Assembly (NCBI GenBank): GCA_027625915.1
Contig: JANTQA010000033.1
Location: forward strand, 2,604,001 to 2,668,000
DNA: 64,000 bases
From: Anaeramoeba flamelloides
Lineage: Eukaryota; Metamonada; Anaeramoebidae
Direction of reading: 5' to 3'
Shown: piece after piece, positions 1 through 10,880 of the stretch
Layout of the letters: every line of letters begins with the position of its first letter
Position numbering within the stretch: the stretch's first letter is position 1
The notes under the pieces: model-generated
The model's input: only the letters and a program-made list of their open reading frames with translations
Databases searched by the model: none
What the model was told of the DNA's origin: nothing
Position numbers and translations under genes: made by a program

Positions 1-385
1 GAGATGATGGTAACCAAATTATTTTATTTCCAAGGCAATATTGGAGAAAATAATAAACTGGGGGGTGGTAATTTATCATTTAGTTGTTATTTAAGTAGAT
101 GGAGAACAAAGGTAAAGTTGTATAATCAAATCAACATAAAATTTAAGAATTTATTTTGATTTAATCGTGATATATATTTTTTTTTCGTTTATGTACAAAA
201 AAAAATTTTTTTTTCAAGATCAGTTTGTTGTTTAACCTAAAGATATCAACTTCGAAATGACCATCTTTAAATAAAAATATGTTTAATATAATGTCTTGGT
301 AATTCTGAAAAATTCATCTTTTATTTTAAAAATAATTGAAAATTATTTTGAATTGATCAGTGTTTGAGAAGAATTAAAAATTTTG
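1..385. other. Non-coding AT-rich spacer
   Basis: I see no coding region, RNA gene or strong repeat here. Runs of T and A dominate. The stretch may be the far 3' flank of the transmembrane gene on the minus strand or the edge of another locus outside the window. Confidence 0.6.
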
Positions 386-907
386 GGAAAATTAATATCA
401 AATTTCAAAATTGGCCAAATTCTCATTTTTTTCAAAATAGTCAATTCTATTAAAATATTTTGGTTGTAGGTATTTTAAACTCCCTTTCGATGTAGGTTAG
501 TGTTGGTCAGGATACGTTATAATAGATTTCGGTTAAATGGATTGTATTGTGGAGAATTTTTTCCTGAATTTTAAAAAAAAAAATAATTAAGAGACCAATT
601 AGACTATTATAACTTGTTTTAAAGGGTAAAAATTTTTCACTGAAGTTTGGTGGTTAAAATTAAGTTTTTAACAAAATTTTCAAAATATTTAGTATTGATG
701 ATTTCAAAATTTTGATTTTCTAAAATTCAAGTAATAAAATAGTACCAATCGCAAAATAACCTTTTTGATTTTTCCTCCCAAAATGCTTAAAAACCATTAA
801 AAACTTTTATACCGATGAAAATAATCAAGAAACTCTTCAAAAATACGAAAAAATTCAATTTGACCAATTTTGAAATTTGACCAAATTTGAAATTTAATAA
901 TATACCC
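386..907. repeat. Dispersed element with TIRs, copy 1
   Basis: This roughly 520-bp element is repeated at 37962-38520 in the same orientation. Both copies start with a stretch reading AAATTTCAAA..TTGGTCAAATT and end with its inverse (AATTTGACCAATTTTGAAAT), so each has terminal inverted repeats of about 40 bp. The interior, for example 'ATTTAGTATTGATGATTTC', is shared. There is no coding capacity, so it looks like a non-autonomous DNA transposon or MITE. Boundaries are approximate. Confidence 0.75.
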
Positions 908-1018
908 AAAAATCCATTTTTGTAAACAAAAAGAAATAAAAAATAAAAAAAAAATATTTTGCAAATTTTGGATTAATATTTTGTTATTATTTCTAAATTT
1001 AATAATTCAATATTTAAA

Positions 1019-2998
1019 TTAAATCTCATCTGCGTCTGTACTTATTAAATCATCTAAGCTATCTTTTGAATTATCCAAGCTATTTGATGATTCATTTAAA
1101 CTTTCTTGATTTGATTCTGAATCCGATACATCTTTAATGCCTTGTGTTTTTGTGTATTGTGTCTTATAAGAAGGTATTAACAAAGATTGGAATTCGTAAT
1201 TTTTTTGTTGGTTTCTGTATTTGATAACGACCATCACAAAGATTATCAATAAAAGTATACTAATTCCCGAACTGATAGAAACAATTTCCCCAACACTTAA
1301 TGATGATTTATTTGAATCCTTAGGAGAAGGGTTGCTGGAACCTGATTTGGTGGGTGTAGCTGTAGGATCTGGCGTTTGTGTGGGTGCGTGTGTTGGCGTG
1401 GGCGTTGGCGTAGGTGTAGTGTGCTTCATTATTGAAAAATTGAAAGTGGTATTGGCTTTTAAATTACAAACATTCTCAGCGTTCACTTGAATTATTAAAT
1501 CAATAGGGTTTTTACTTGAATTGCCATAAAACATTCTTTTTTGTGAATCAAATTTGATCCAACTTGGCAACGATTCGCCGTTACTTAATACTGGGTAATA
1601 ATTTAAGGTGAAATTATTTTGGCTGAGGAATGTGTCGCCCGTAAAAGCAAACTCAAAATAAGAATTCACATAAAATTTTTGATTGGGGATTTTTTTAGTT
1701 AATATTGGCATTGGTGGGTGCAATTTTGTTAATTGGAAGGAATTACCCTTCATGTAATTTGCATAAATCTTTTGAGAAAAGACTACCTGATGATCAGGGG
1801 TGACAAAGAGAGAATTTAGTGTGTAATTCGATAAATCATTAATTTCAAAATGGTTGGAACCTAAAGTTTGCCCCTCCTGTGTTAAAAACCTACCACAAAT
1901 TTGAAATAAATCCTTACCAAAGTTTGTTGCCCATTTTGAAACCCACGCTACTAAAACCAATTGGTCAGGATCACTATTGCTTTGAACCATTGTTGGGATT
2001 TGATCAAATCTATTTGAAACGAGATTTGAAATTGTAATCAATTTGCCCTCCAGATTTAATGATGGATCTAAAACTTGTGCATAGACACCACGATAAACGT
2101 CTTGTGAATTATTCTCATCAAGTGGCGTCTTGAGCCACATGACAAGGTAGTTGCCATTTGCTAATCGCAAAATGGATGGCTGATCTTGGTATGAATCTGT
2201 ATAATTGCTAATACACCTATTTTCAATTTTGTCACCATTTAGGTTTAATTTCTGATAGTTAATCGAGTAAAATGTACCATACTCTTCAATTATCTCCGAG
2301 GTGTAAAAAATTGCAAAATTTTGTTCATCAAGAGAAATGATTTTAGGATCTTTGCAATTGTTGACAATTGGCGAGACAGAAATTTTGTCAGTTACAGTTT
2401 TGTAAGTCGTAGAATCAATCAGTTGTGTATAAACCGTGGTATAAAATTGGTTGCTCTCCAATTGAACCCAAGAGATCGCGATTGTATTGTAATTCAATCG
2501 GGAGCCAGTAATGCCCTTGATAACAGAGCCCTGCGTCAAAACCGTGAGCTCTGGTCCTTCAAGTTCTCCATCGCCATTGAAAAATTGTGACTCGATGGAA
2601 TAATCTGTTTTGGAGTCATGGGAAGATTGCTTTTGATAAATTACAACAAAACGTGAATTATCTAATGAGACCACTTCAGGATCGCTTATTATAAAAGCGT
2701 CAGAAGTAATCTCTTTTTTTAATATGATCCCGAAGTCGTCCTTGCTCAGGATTGCTAATGTTAGAATAACTGAATTCGATTTTGTTGAGTACCTCTCGGT
2801 ATAGACATTAATTGTGTTTCCATTTGTTAAAATCGTGCTCGAACTAAATCCCGTTATACGATCGCCTGCAATGATAGACTGGAATGGTGTGTGATATGTC
2901 GATAAACACTTTTCGTTATGTGCAATCGCGACTTCTTGCTGCAAAAGGAAAAGGATCATTAGTGTAGAAATGATTGTAAGTAATGGTTTTTGTTTCAT
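1019..2998 (-). CDS. Single-pass membrane protein with cadherin-like (CADG) domain
   Basis: A complete 659-residue uninterrupted frame. Residues 1-26 form a signal peptide with a Leu/Ile-rich core. Residues about 30-430 hold repeated beta-strand units of the type 'xxVVYQKQ', 'xVAWVS' and 'YLVMWLK', reminiscent of a beta-propeller or FG-GAP-like ectodomain. Residues about 430-525 look like a dystroglycan-type cadherin-like domain: an 'IPNQKFYVNSYFEF' start, then 'LPSWIKFD' and 'MFYGNSS'. A Thr-Pro repeat stalk (about 527-555) is followed by a Ser/Lys linker. The transmembrane helix is at about 570-594, and the 65-residue tail is Ser/Asp/Glu-rich. The tail has an ExxxLL motif (EFQSLL), the pattern of acidic dileucine sorting signals. 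Several Asn-X-Ser/Thr sites fit a glycosylated ectodomain. The likely role is a surface or endolysosomal receptor or adhesin; this is inference, since the ligand is not visible. A 33-nt poly(T) tract lies just upstream of the start codon. Confidence 0.88.
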   Translation of the reverse strand: MKQKPLLTIISTLMILFLLQQEVAIAHNEKCLSTYHTPFQSIIAGDRITGFSSSTILTNGNTINVYTERYSTKSNSVILTLAILSKDDFGIILKKEITSDAFIISDPEVVSLDNSRFVVIYQKQSSHDSKTDYSIESQFFNGDGELEGPELTVLTQGSVIKGITGSRLNYNTIAISWVQLESNQFYTTVYTQLIDSTTYKTVTDKISVSPIVNNCKDPKIISLDEQNFAIFYTSEIIEEYGTFYSINYQKLNLNGDKIENRCISNYTDSYQDQPSILRLANGNYLVMWLKTPLDENNSQDVYRGVYAQVLDPSLNLEGKLITISNLVSNRFDQIPTMVQSNSDPDQLVLVAWVSKWATNFGKDLFQICGRFLTQEGQTLGSNHFEINDLSNYTLNSLFVTPDHQVVFSQKIYANYMKGNSFQLTKLHPPMPILTKKIPNQKFYVNSYFEFAFTGDTFLSQNNFTLNYYPVLSNGESLPSWIKFDSQKRMFYGNSSKNPIDLIIQVNAENVCNLKANTTFNFSIMKHTTPTPTPTPTHAPTQTPDPTATPTKSGSSNPSPKDSNKSSLSVGEIVSISSGISILLLIIFVMVVIKYRNQQKNYEFQSLLIPSYKTQYTKTQGIKDVSDSESNQESLNESSNSLDNSKDSLDDLISTDADEI

Positions 2999-3013
2999 TT
3001 TTTTTGTTTATTA

Positions 3014-3017
<4 letters not shown>

Positions 3018-3050
<33 letters not shown>
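3018..3050. repeat. Poly(dA:dT) tract upstream of the membrane-protein gene
   Basis: Thirty-three consecutive T residues on the + strand (A on the gene strand), beginning about 20 nt before the start codon of the minus-strand membrane protein. Such tracts commonly exclude nucleosomes near promoters in AT-rich protists. A regulatory role is inference. Confidence 0.6.
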
Positions 3051-3496
3051 CGAGGTTTTAATTGTTGGAAAGGATTTTTATGTGAAAGAGAATCAAGAAA
3101 GTTCAAATTTAATCGAAATTTCGGGATGTTTGAATTGACAAATTGTCGAAAAAAGTGATTGAATTAAGATTTCTTCGAAAAAAATGATTGGAAAACAACT
3201 TTGTTTGGAAACTAATTATTTTTGACTGTAGTAGTATTCTGTTTTTATATTGAAAATCAGTTTTTCCCTTTTTTATTATTTCTGTTTTTTTCAAATTACA
3301 CAATTTTTGAAAAAGAATAATTTTTTGTTATTTATAATTTCGTTTCCAAAGTTGTAATTTATTTTCAACTTTTTTCATTTCTTGAGAAAAAAGTTTAAAA
3401 CTAGTTCTAATTTTTTTTTGAGAATCATTTTCAATCATTTTGAAATTAGGGTACAAAATTTCGATTGAATTTTTTTTCAGGAAACATCATTTTAAG

Positions 3497-3913
3497 GACT
3501 ATCTAAAATAAAGCTACCACGGGTTTCTTACAAATCAAAGCATTGATAAATTAGAATCTTTATCTCTTGAGATCCAGAAGAACTTTAACATTTTTAGAAT
3601 TTTTAAGGAATTTCAATTTTTTCTCTTTCAGATTATTTCAGGTAGGAAAGAAAAACACAACATATATTTTTTGTTCTAAGGCAACTATTATATAGTTTTC
3701 CATTAAATACAACTGAAAAAATCAAGTTTGAACAAAATGGGGCTGGGTTTAGGAAAACAGTCAAAAATTACAATTAAATGATTTTTCCAAATTTTATCTA
3801 TTCCTAAATTTTTTAAAAATGTTAAAGTTCTTCTGGATCTCAAGAGACAAAGATTCTAATTTGTCAATGCTTTGATTTGTAAGAAACCCATGGTAACTTT
3901 ATTTTAGATAGTC
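3497..3913. repeat. Inverted-repeat element with ~105-bp TIRs
   Basis: The first ~108 bp (GACTATCTAAAATAAAG...) recur inverted at the end (...TTATTTTAGATAGTC), with a few mismatches along the arm, for example TACCACGGG versus TACCATGGG. The ~200-bp centre is AT-rich and non-coding. This is the shape of a foldback MITE. I saw no second copy in the window. Confidence 0.8.
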
Positions 3914-4372
3914 ATGAAGAAAATTAAAAATGTGAACAAAGCAAATTCATTACATAAAAGTAACTTTAATCCTTAATTGAAAAGGTATTTCTTTTTTAAA
4001 GTTTCCAATCCATGAAATTTGAAAACAGATTAACTTTTTTTAGGTTGAACAACTTTTTATTTTGGTTCTTAGCTGATCAATCTTTATCATAGTTGTAATT
4101 TTTATCTTTGGCCAAAAAGGTAATTTTCGGCAATTCTTTTTTTTTTATTTTCGAAATTCAAATTGAAGAGCTTACCTTTACAAAGTCAGAAAATAAGTTT
4201 TAAAAAAATATGATTTTTTAGACTAGCTGTTTTAAAAAAGTGTGGACTCGGTGTTTTTTTAGAGGGCTTAAAACGGTCTAATTCATATGTTTTAGTCAGT
4301 TCAGTTAACATCTAACAAAAGTTTTGTTACACACGTTTCTAAAACAGCTGTATCAATAGAAATTTCTAATTA

Positions 4373-4568
4373 CATTAAGTTTCGCTTTTAAGGCACAAAC
4401 TTTCAACGAAATTTAAGGCACAAAAAAAATCTCAAATTAAGGCACAAAATTTAAATTCTAGTAAAAAAAAATTGTAAAAAAAATATTACAAATTTTGTGC
4501 CTTAATTTGAGATTTGTTTGTGCCTTAAATTTCGTTGAAAGTTTGTGCCTTAAAAGTGAAACTGACTG
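4373..4568. mobile_element. Palindromic MITE, CAGTCAG family, copy 1
   Basis: A 196-bp hairpin flanked by TA on both sides. The right end is GCCTTAAAAGTGAAACTGAC TG, and the left end is its slightly decayed inverse (CATTAAGTTTCGC...). The arms carry three copies of the word AAGGCACAAA spaced about 25 bp apart, and only a short A-rich loop separates them. TA target duplication and hairpin form fit a Tc1/mariner-type MITE. Relatives lie at 42190-42949 (interrupted), 43809-44003 and 47563-47710. Confidence 0.9.
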
Positions 4569-7500
4569 TAAGTTAGGTAAAGATTTTATTTTCAATTTTA
4601 TTTTTCAAATGGAACCTGATATCACAACCACCCTTTTTACAAACTTTATTTGGAAAAGAAAAACATAGAAAATGAAATGAAAAAATTATCTCCATATTTT
4701 ATTCAAATACAAATAAATATATATATGTAAGAATAAAAATAAAATTTTATCTATTGATTATTATTTTTATTTGTTTTTATATTAAAACTTTTGTTACTAC
4801 CGTGATTAATGTTCATGTGGTTGATATTGAATTAATTATTTTGGATATTTTTGAGGTTGTTAATTGGATCATTTAAATGAGATTATTAAGCTTATTATAA
4901 TTACTCTTGTTGTTGTTGGTTCTACTTTTACTGTTATTATTAGTGTTGACATACTGTTGTTGATTTTGTTATTTTTTCTACTCTAACAAATATTTTTACC
5001 ATTTTTGGATCGATTAAAAGTAGGGTGTTGAAAGATTTGGAACGTTTGGATTCGGCTTGATAGTTTTCACGCTATTCTGCTTTTACTGGGTCTATTTATT
5101 GTGGCAGTGATTAATCACTTACACTACTTTTGGAAATTAATTGATAAAAAATGAACAAAAAATGGGAAAAAAAGCATTAATTTTAATTTTTTAGTAAACA
5201 TAAAAAGGAAAGAATTTTTTTTGCAAAATTGATAAACTTGACGTGGTAAATTAATATATGTGATAATTTACTAAATGTAAACTACAAATTGTTTGTTGTT
5301 CACATACCAATCCCACTAAAGTAAATTAACCTTAAATACCATCGATACTCACCCTTTTCACCCTTTTCCTCTTGAAATACCCCCCCCAACGCACATTCTT
5401 CATATAATCACATAATTTTAAAAAATGATAAGTTTTTTTAAATAAAGAAAACCCACAAAAAACAATCTTAAAAAGTCCACAATAGAAAAACTCAAAACTT
5501 CAACATAAAAGAAAAGAAAATATTTAATCACATAAATAACATAACGTTCTAAAGCACACTTTAATGTTAAAAATAACAAATTTATTATCGATGATTTTAG
5601 AGATCAAAAATTGGTTTTGAAAAAATCATTGGCTCGACTGAGATGTTTAAATTTCATATCCAGTATTCTCAATACAATCCTAGTAAAGATATTGTTGAAA
5701 AACTAACCTATTAGAATCTTTAATACCTAAAATATATTCAAAGTTAAAATTTTGAGAGAGTTCATAACAAACAAAATATATATAAATTGCACAATAGGTT
5801 TTTTACGTAATCTTTTTGTTTAAAATAAATTAAGGAACAAAAAATCCAAAATCAAATATTTTGTTTAATTTTCAAGATCGATCATCTTTTGAGATAATAT
5901 TTTCACTTAATATGCTTTACAAAACAGAAATGCCAAATTAGATGAATATTTATTAAATTAAACGATTAAAATAAGTTTTCAATGTAAACTATTGAAAAAA
6001 AAAACAAAAAAAACGAACTTTTACTTTCATTACTTCGTTTTCTGAGTCTTCTCGAAATTAATATAATAATTTATTAAAAGATATCATTTTTTATGGAATT
6101 TCTAGTATTCATCAAGACTCTTATTGATATTCCATATGATATAAATTATAATAATAATTCAATTTGGTGTACTAATCTAAAACTAAATTTTATCTCTCTT
6201 TAAAGTCTTTTTTATTAAGATATATTTATCCTCATGTAGTTATTTGTTGTTGGGGTTTCAAATCAGTATTAGAGTTTATCATTTTTAATATAGATTTTAT
6301 TTTTGCAAAAATAAATATCAAATAATTATATGTTGGGAACAGAAATTACATAACCATTTTGGAAAAAAATTGTAAAAGTGGTTTTAATTGTTAAAAAGTA
6401 GTAGATGTTCTCATTTTAAAATATTTTTTTAAGATCTTATTTTTGTTCACTTAAAAAGAAAAACCAAGTCTAAAAAATTAGATTGATTCGTAGAATCAAA
6501 ATAGAATTTAAACCAACATATAAAATGAAAATATAAGCCTGTTCAATTTTCTCAATTCGAGATTTAATGTAAAACATTAGTAAAAGTGAATTTTTTGGGG
6601 TTTTTTGATGTTACGCTTTTTCCTTTCATGCAGAATTGACTTTAAGATTTTAATAATAGGTATTATTACAAGTTTGAGGAATTATAGTTTCATATATCTG
6701 AATTGATCAGTAAACAAGAAGTAAAAAAAAATAATTGAAAAATTTTCCTTTTTATTGTCATCTTACAATAAAAACACATTTGATAATTTTAATTCATTTG
6801 ACCATTTTTTTCAACAATGATATGATCTTTTACATCAAATAAAATCTGTAAAATAAAATATAAGCCAAATTTCAAAATTAGTAGCAAATTTTTATATAAT
6901 TGTTTTTTTCTTTTTTCATTTGTCTTTCAAAAAATAAAATGATTACAATATATTTTTATTCATTAATCTATATTGGTTATTATCTCGAAACCTTTTAGTA
7001 AAATACATTATAATTAAAAAAAAAAAATAATTAAACAAATTTTTTCTGATGAAAAATCTGCCCCTATTTTTGAAATTTAACTTATAACATTAATTAGATA
7101 TAAAAAATTTCTCAAAACAATCGGATCTAAAAAAAATAGAGGAATATTATTTGATTTTTTTATAGGTATTTCATGTTCCCCCTTGATATATTAAATCAAA
7201 ATAAGGATCTTTTTATTAAACTTTTTTTTTTTATACTGGAATAGAAATTTTGGAAGATCCCTAATAAATTGATGATTTTTGATTCTTATATATTTGTTAA
7301 AAAAAAAAAAAAATTATTTTAATCCCTAATCATTTTGTGATATTGTTTTTGAAATTTGAAACTATTTTTTGGTTTCAATTCCACATTTGAAGATTTGAAT
7401 TCTCTCAAACAGTTTGTTCTTCCTAGGCACAATGTTTTGCAGATTATTTTTTGTGTTAATTATAGTAAATTCTATTTTTCACAGAATCAAGATTTAAATG

Positions 7501-7866
7501 TCACTTTTTGTGGGAGAACAGAGAATATAAAGTAAAAAAAAAAAGAAATAAGGACCTCCACTAATTACAACAACACCTTGTTCTTTGTAGATTATTATAA
7601 AAGTAAGTACAATTATATTGGATTTTGATTTTACAACAGAAAAAAAATTGTATATTTTTTTGATGGAAAAAAGACAACATTTAAATAAAATGATAATTTA
7701 AAAATTGAATTTAAAAGCGACAAATGACCTATCAGAAAAAATTTTAAAACTATGACTAGAACGAAATAGTTAATCAAATTGAAAGTAATTCACTAAAAGC
7801 TTTAAAATATTTGATATTTCTTTTCCTGAAAAGCAATTATTTTTTCTATAATAAATTTGGGATTAA
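4569..7866. other. Long AT-rich spacer without recognised genes
   Basis: No frame with coding character is present on either strand. There are homopolymer runs (for example C7 near 5383) and poly(A/T) tracts. A 'TGCCCCTATTTTTGAAATTTA' word near 7060 resembles the end motif of the mariner-like elements at 9.5 and 47.7 kb, so decayed transposon ends are probably present. The last ~300 bp should hold the promoter and 5' UTR of the gene at 7867. Confidence 0.55.
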
Positions 7867-8877
7867 ATGGGTCTTATTATCTCTTCTGTTCCACAAAAAG
7901 AAACTTTGTCAGGACTTTTTGAAACACAAAATTCCCTTGAGTCTGAAATCCTGGATCATCTTTGTTTTCATCTGAAAAAAAATTCCATCCCAACCATCAA
8001 AAAAATAACAACAAAAAAAGATAAAGATAAAGAAAAAGAAAAAGAAAAAAAAAAAATAATCAAACAAAAGAATCAACCCAATCAGTCTAAATTAAACCCA
8101 AAAACCGAAATCTTAAAAAAAAAAAAACAATCCAATAATATCAAACACTCTCCAAAAAAGATCGAACCACTTAACAAAGAAAAACAATTAAGCGTGAAGT
8201 TGGGGAATAAAAAAAGTTTGGATCGGGACGAGAAGATTGAAACTTTAAAAATTAATAAAAAAATCAATTTAAACAGTGACAGTAGCCCCAAAAAGGAAGA
8301 GAAAAGCCAAGAAGAGGAATCAAATAAGCAAAATGATCTTTCAACAAAAAGCAATAATCCACAAAAAAGAGAAGATGATGAGCAACCAGAAACTCCAATA
8401 AAAGAATATGAAATCGAATCTGATCAAATAATTTCTGTTGATTTCAACGGTATTAACGAAGATGAAGAACTGCACTCTTGGAGTGTTTTAAATTCTTCAC
8501 AAGAAGATGATTATTATTCTAAAATCAATGTTGACCAAAAAAAAATAATTAGCAAACATCAAGAAGATTTCGAAAAAGGGGTTTCTGAGAATTTTTCTTC
8601 TTTTACTTTTAACAACCAATTTTTGAAAGACAAAGAAAAAGAAAAGATTGATTTAGATCTTCTCAGCAAATTATCAAAGACCAATGATAACGATTTGAAT
8701 GAGACCGACACCGAGGACGAATTCGAAACGGACAATGGGATCGATTACTTTCCAAATAAAAACAATTATGACATCTATGAAGAAACAGAAAGTTACGAAG
8801 ACGAAGAAATAGTTTTTGAAGACGAAGGAAGTGATGAAATTTATGAAGAAGTCAATGAATACGATGAAGACTTTTAA
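7867..8877 (+). CDS. Hypothetical charged protein with possible N-myristoylation
   Basis: A 336-residue intronless frame ending in TAA. I do not recognise a domain. The N-terminus MGLIISS fits the MGxxxS consensus for N-myristoylation (Gly2, Ser6), which would anchor the protein to membrane; this is motif-level inference. Residues 1-40 look like a small ordered segment ('LFETQNSLESEILDHL'). Residues about 45-115 are strongly basic and Lys-rich. Residues about 140-240 are mixed-charge and probably disordered. The last ~90 residues are very acidic (Asp/Glu with Tyr, as in 'YEEVNEYDEDF'). The basic-then-acidic polarity and absence of Cys/Trp-rich motifs suggest a disordered scaffold or regulator. 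The neighbours on both sides are non-coding, so context does not help. The length, and codon use richer in G and C than the flanks, support a real gene. Confidence 0.72.
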   Translation: MGLIISSVPQKETLSGLFETQNSLESEILDHLCFHLKKNSIPTIKKITTKKDKDKEKEKEKKKIIKQKNQPNQSKLNPKTEILKKKKQSNNIKHSPKKIEPLNKEKQLSVKLGNKKSLDRDEKIETLKINKKINLNSDSSPKKEEKSQEEESNKQNDLSTKSNNPQKREDDEQPETPIKEYEIESDQIISVDFNGINEDEELHSWSVLNSSQEDDYYSKINVDQKKIISKHQEDFEKGVSENFSSFTFNNQFLKDKEKEKIDLDLLSKLSKTNDNDLNETDTEDEFETDNGIDYFPNKNNYDIYEETESYEDEEIVFEDEGSDEIYEEVNEYDEDF

Positions 8878-9498
8878 ATTATTCTTTGAGTTGGTGTGAA
8901 GAAATATTTTTAATATTTATCTACTGCTGTTTTAAAAAAGCGATGAATAAAAGTTTTTAAAAAAACGGAGAACCAAACTGCTTCAAAGAGTGAGCCAAAT
9001 AGTTTAAGCAACAATTTTGAAAAACTATTGGGTTCCTCATTTTTTGAAAACAACTTTTCTCGACAAAAGAATGTTTTTTAGCTTTGATTACACAAACATG
9101 AAAAAATAAAATTGAAAAAAAAAAAGGTTTGAAAAAACTACTGCTTCCATTAGCTTTTCATCTTTAATAATAGAGTTTATTCACAATATAATCAAAATTA
9201 CAGAACTTCAAATTAATGATACTATTGTATTTATTGTTGTTACTATTACTACGATTTTTAAATGTCTCTAGTCAAGAAAAAAAGGTGAATTTTTCGGGTA
9301 AGAAATTCCAAATAAACGCATGGATGAATTTTAGTTTAATTCAACTTGGGGATATTCACTTTAGTAGATAATAACTAATAAACCCAATTCCAAAAAATGG
9401 GACATAAAAAAAAATTACATTAATAAAAATATACTCCAAAATACTTAATACTTAAACATTAAAATAATAAAAGACCCGAAAATATTTAACTAATACTA
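8878..9498. other. AT-rich spacer
   Basis: 3' flank of the charged-protein gene, then featureless AT-rich sequence up to the TA that borders the mariner-like remnant. Nothing else was seen. Confidence 0.6.
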
Positions 9499-10410
9499 TT
9501 TATATATTTTATAGTAAATTTAAAATTCAATTCGAAAAATAAAAAATAAAAAATAAAAAAAAGTGTGCCCCTATTTTTGGAACACGATTACCAAAAAATC
9601 CATTTTTATTGAAAGAAAAATTAATAAAAACTATTAATAGATTCAGCTTGTCTTTTGATAACTAAATCTATCCTTTTAAATATAGAGTTTACTAATTTTC
9701 TTAGGTTTCCCAACTCAAAGTATTCCATACATTAGTGAAAATTTTAAAAATTCTTCTTCGTTTTTTGGTTACAATTTTTCAGTTTAGTATCCATAAATTC
9801 CCAATTGGATTTAAATTTGTGGAATTGGGGGTCAAGTGTCCAGAACATTACATCCCCGATTTAAGTAAGTTTGAGTTTTTTTTTGAAGTATGTGGACAAG
9901 CTCCATCCTTTTGGAAAATCCATTTCAACTCACCATATTCTGAATTAACGAGTTGAATTACATTTGATTTTTTTGATAATATCAATAATAATACATTCAG
10001 TATTCACACTTCCATTAATGTTAATAAGGTCTGTTTGTAGGTAATGTGCTCTAGCACCCCATATCATGATTTTTTTTCAAAAAATTTTTTCTCGATAAAA
10101 AAAGAATCTTTTTTCTTTTTGATAGAAAACAAAAAAAATTTTTTTGTGATCAGAATGAAAACTTTTAAATTTCATTTTAAAGTGATTTTGAGATTTTCGA
10201 AAAGTTTTGAAAAAAAAAGAATCCAAAAAAAATCAAAAAAATTATTGAAAATCAAAAATCAAAAAATAATGAAAAAAAATGATAAATAATTAACTTTAAA
10301 ATTATTTACATTGATTGTTAATATCTAAGGTTTCTATTTAAGGGTCAAATATCACTTTTCTTGGAATTAAATTGATTTTGAAGGCGTGCCCCAATTTTTG
10401 GAATTGAGTT
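9499..10410 (-). pseudogene. Dead Tc1/mariner-family transposase, copy A
   Basis: On the minus strand three transposase blocks are readable in order. First, a 'FHSDHKKIFF' stretch resembles the first catalytic Asp motif (FSDE). Second, 'IMIWGARAHY' continues to 'DLININGSVNTECI', the classic WG...G.vN segment. Third, 'WIFQKDGACPHTSKK' matches the second catalytic motif (QQDnAPcH). A frameshift and stop follow, then 'NSTNLNPIGNLWIL', where the family has SPDLNPIENLW. The DLNPIEN Glu is Gly here, the preceding Asp is Asn, and there are several stops, so it cannot encode an active enzyme. TA flanks both ends, and short imperfect TIRs (AATTCAATTC / GAATTGAGTT) are visible. A copy nearly identical in structure lies at 47713-48628. 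Confidence 0.88.
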
Positions 10411-10499
10411 TAGTTTTGAAAATGTTGTGCTCATCTACAAAACTGAAATAGAGAAAAAAAAAATTTCATATGATAATTATTTCCGTATCCATCAAGTTC

Positions 10500-10880
10500 C
10501 GTAGAGTGTCTAGCTTTTCTTGAGGTTTTCTGTTTTGTTTGTTAAGTGCTCTAGGTTTTTTTGAGGGTTTCTATTTTATTTGTTAAGTGTTCGATTGATT
10601 TTTGAGGTTTTCTTTTTTATTGTGAAAATCTATTGATTTTCGTTAGCTTTTTTTTACTTTTCTATTTATTTGGGAAATCAATAGATTTTCGTTAGGTTTT
10701 GTTTTTACTTTTCAAAATAAACCGAAAATTTATTAAAATTTTCTGTTTATTTCAAAAGGTAAAAAAAACCTAGAACACTTCACAAATAAAATAGAAAACC
10801 TCAAGAAAACCTAGAAAACTTCACAAATAAATAGATAACTCCAAAAAACCTAACGAAAATCTATTGATTTTACAAATACT
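10500..10880. repeat. Modular foldback element, copy 1
   Basis: The left half carries repeated modules (CTAGCTTTTCTTGAGGTTTT, TTTATTTGTTAAGTG, AATCAATAGATTTTCGTTAG). The right half carries their inverses around a palindromic core built on AAATAAACCGAAAATTTAT. Relatives lie at 21540-21770, 59718-60083 and 62640-62830, with decayed halves near 11230-11330 and 42958-43045. It is non-coding and could form a long hairpin; most likely it is a non-autonomous transposon. Confidence 0.75.
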
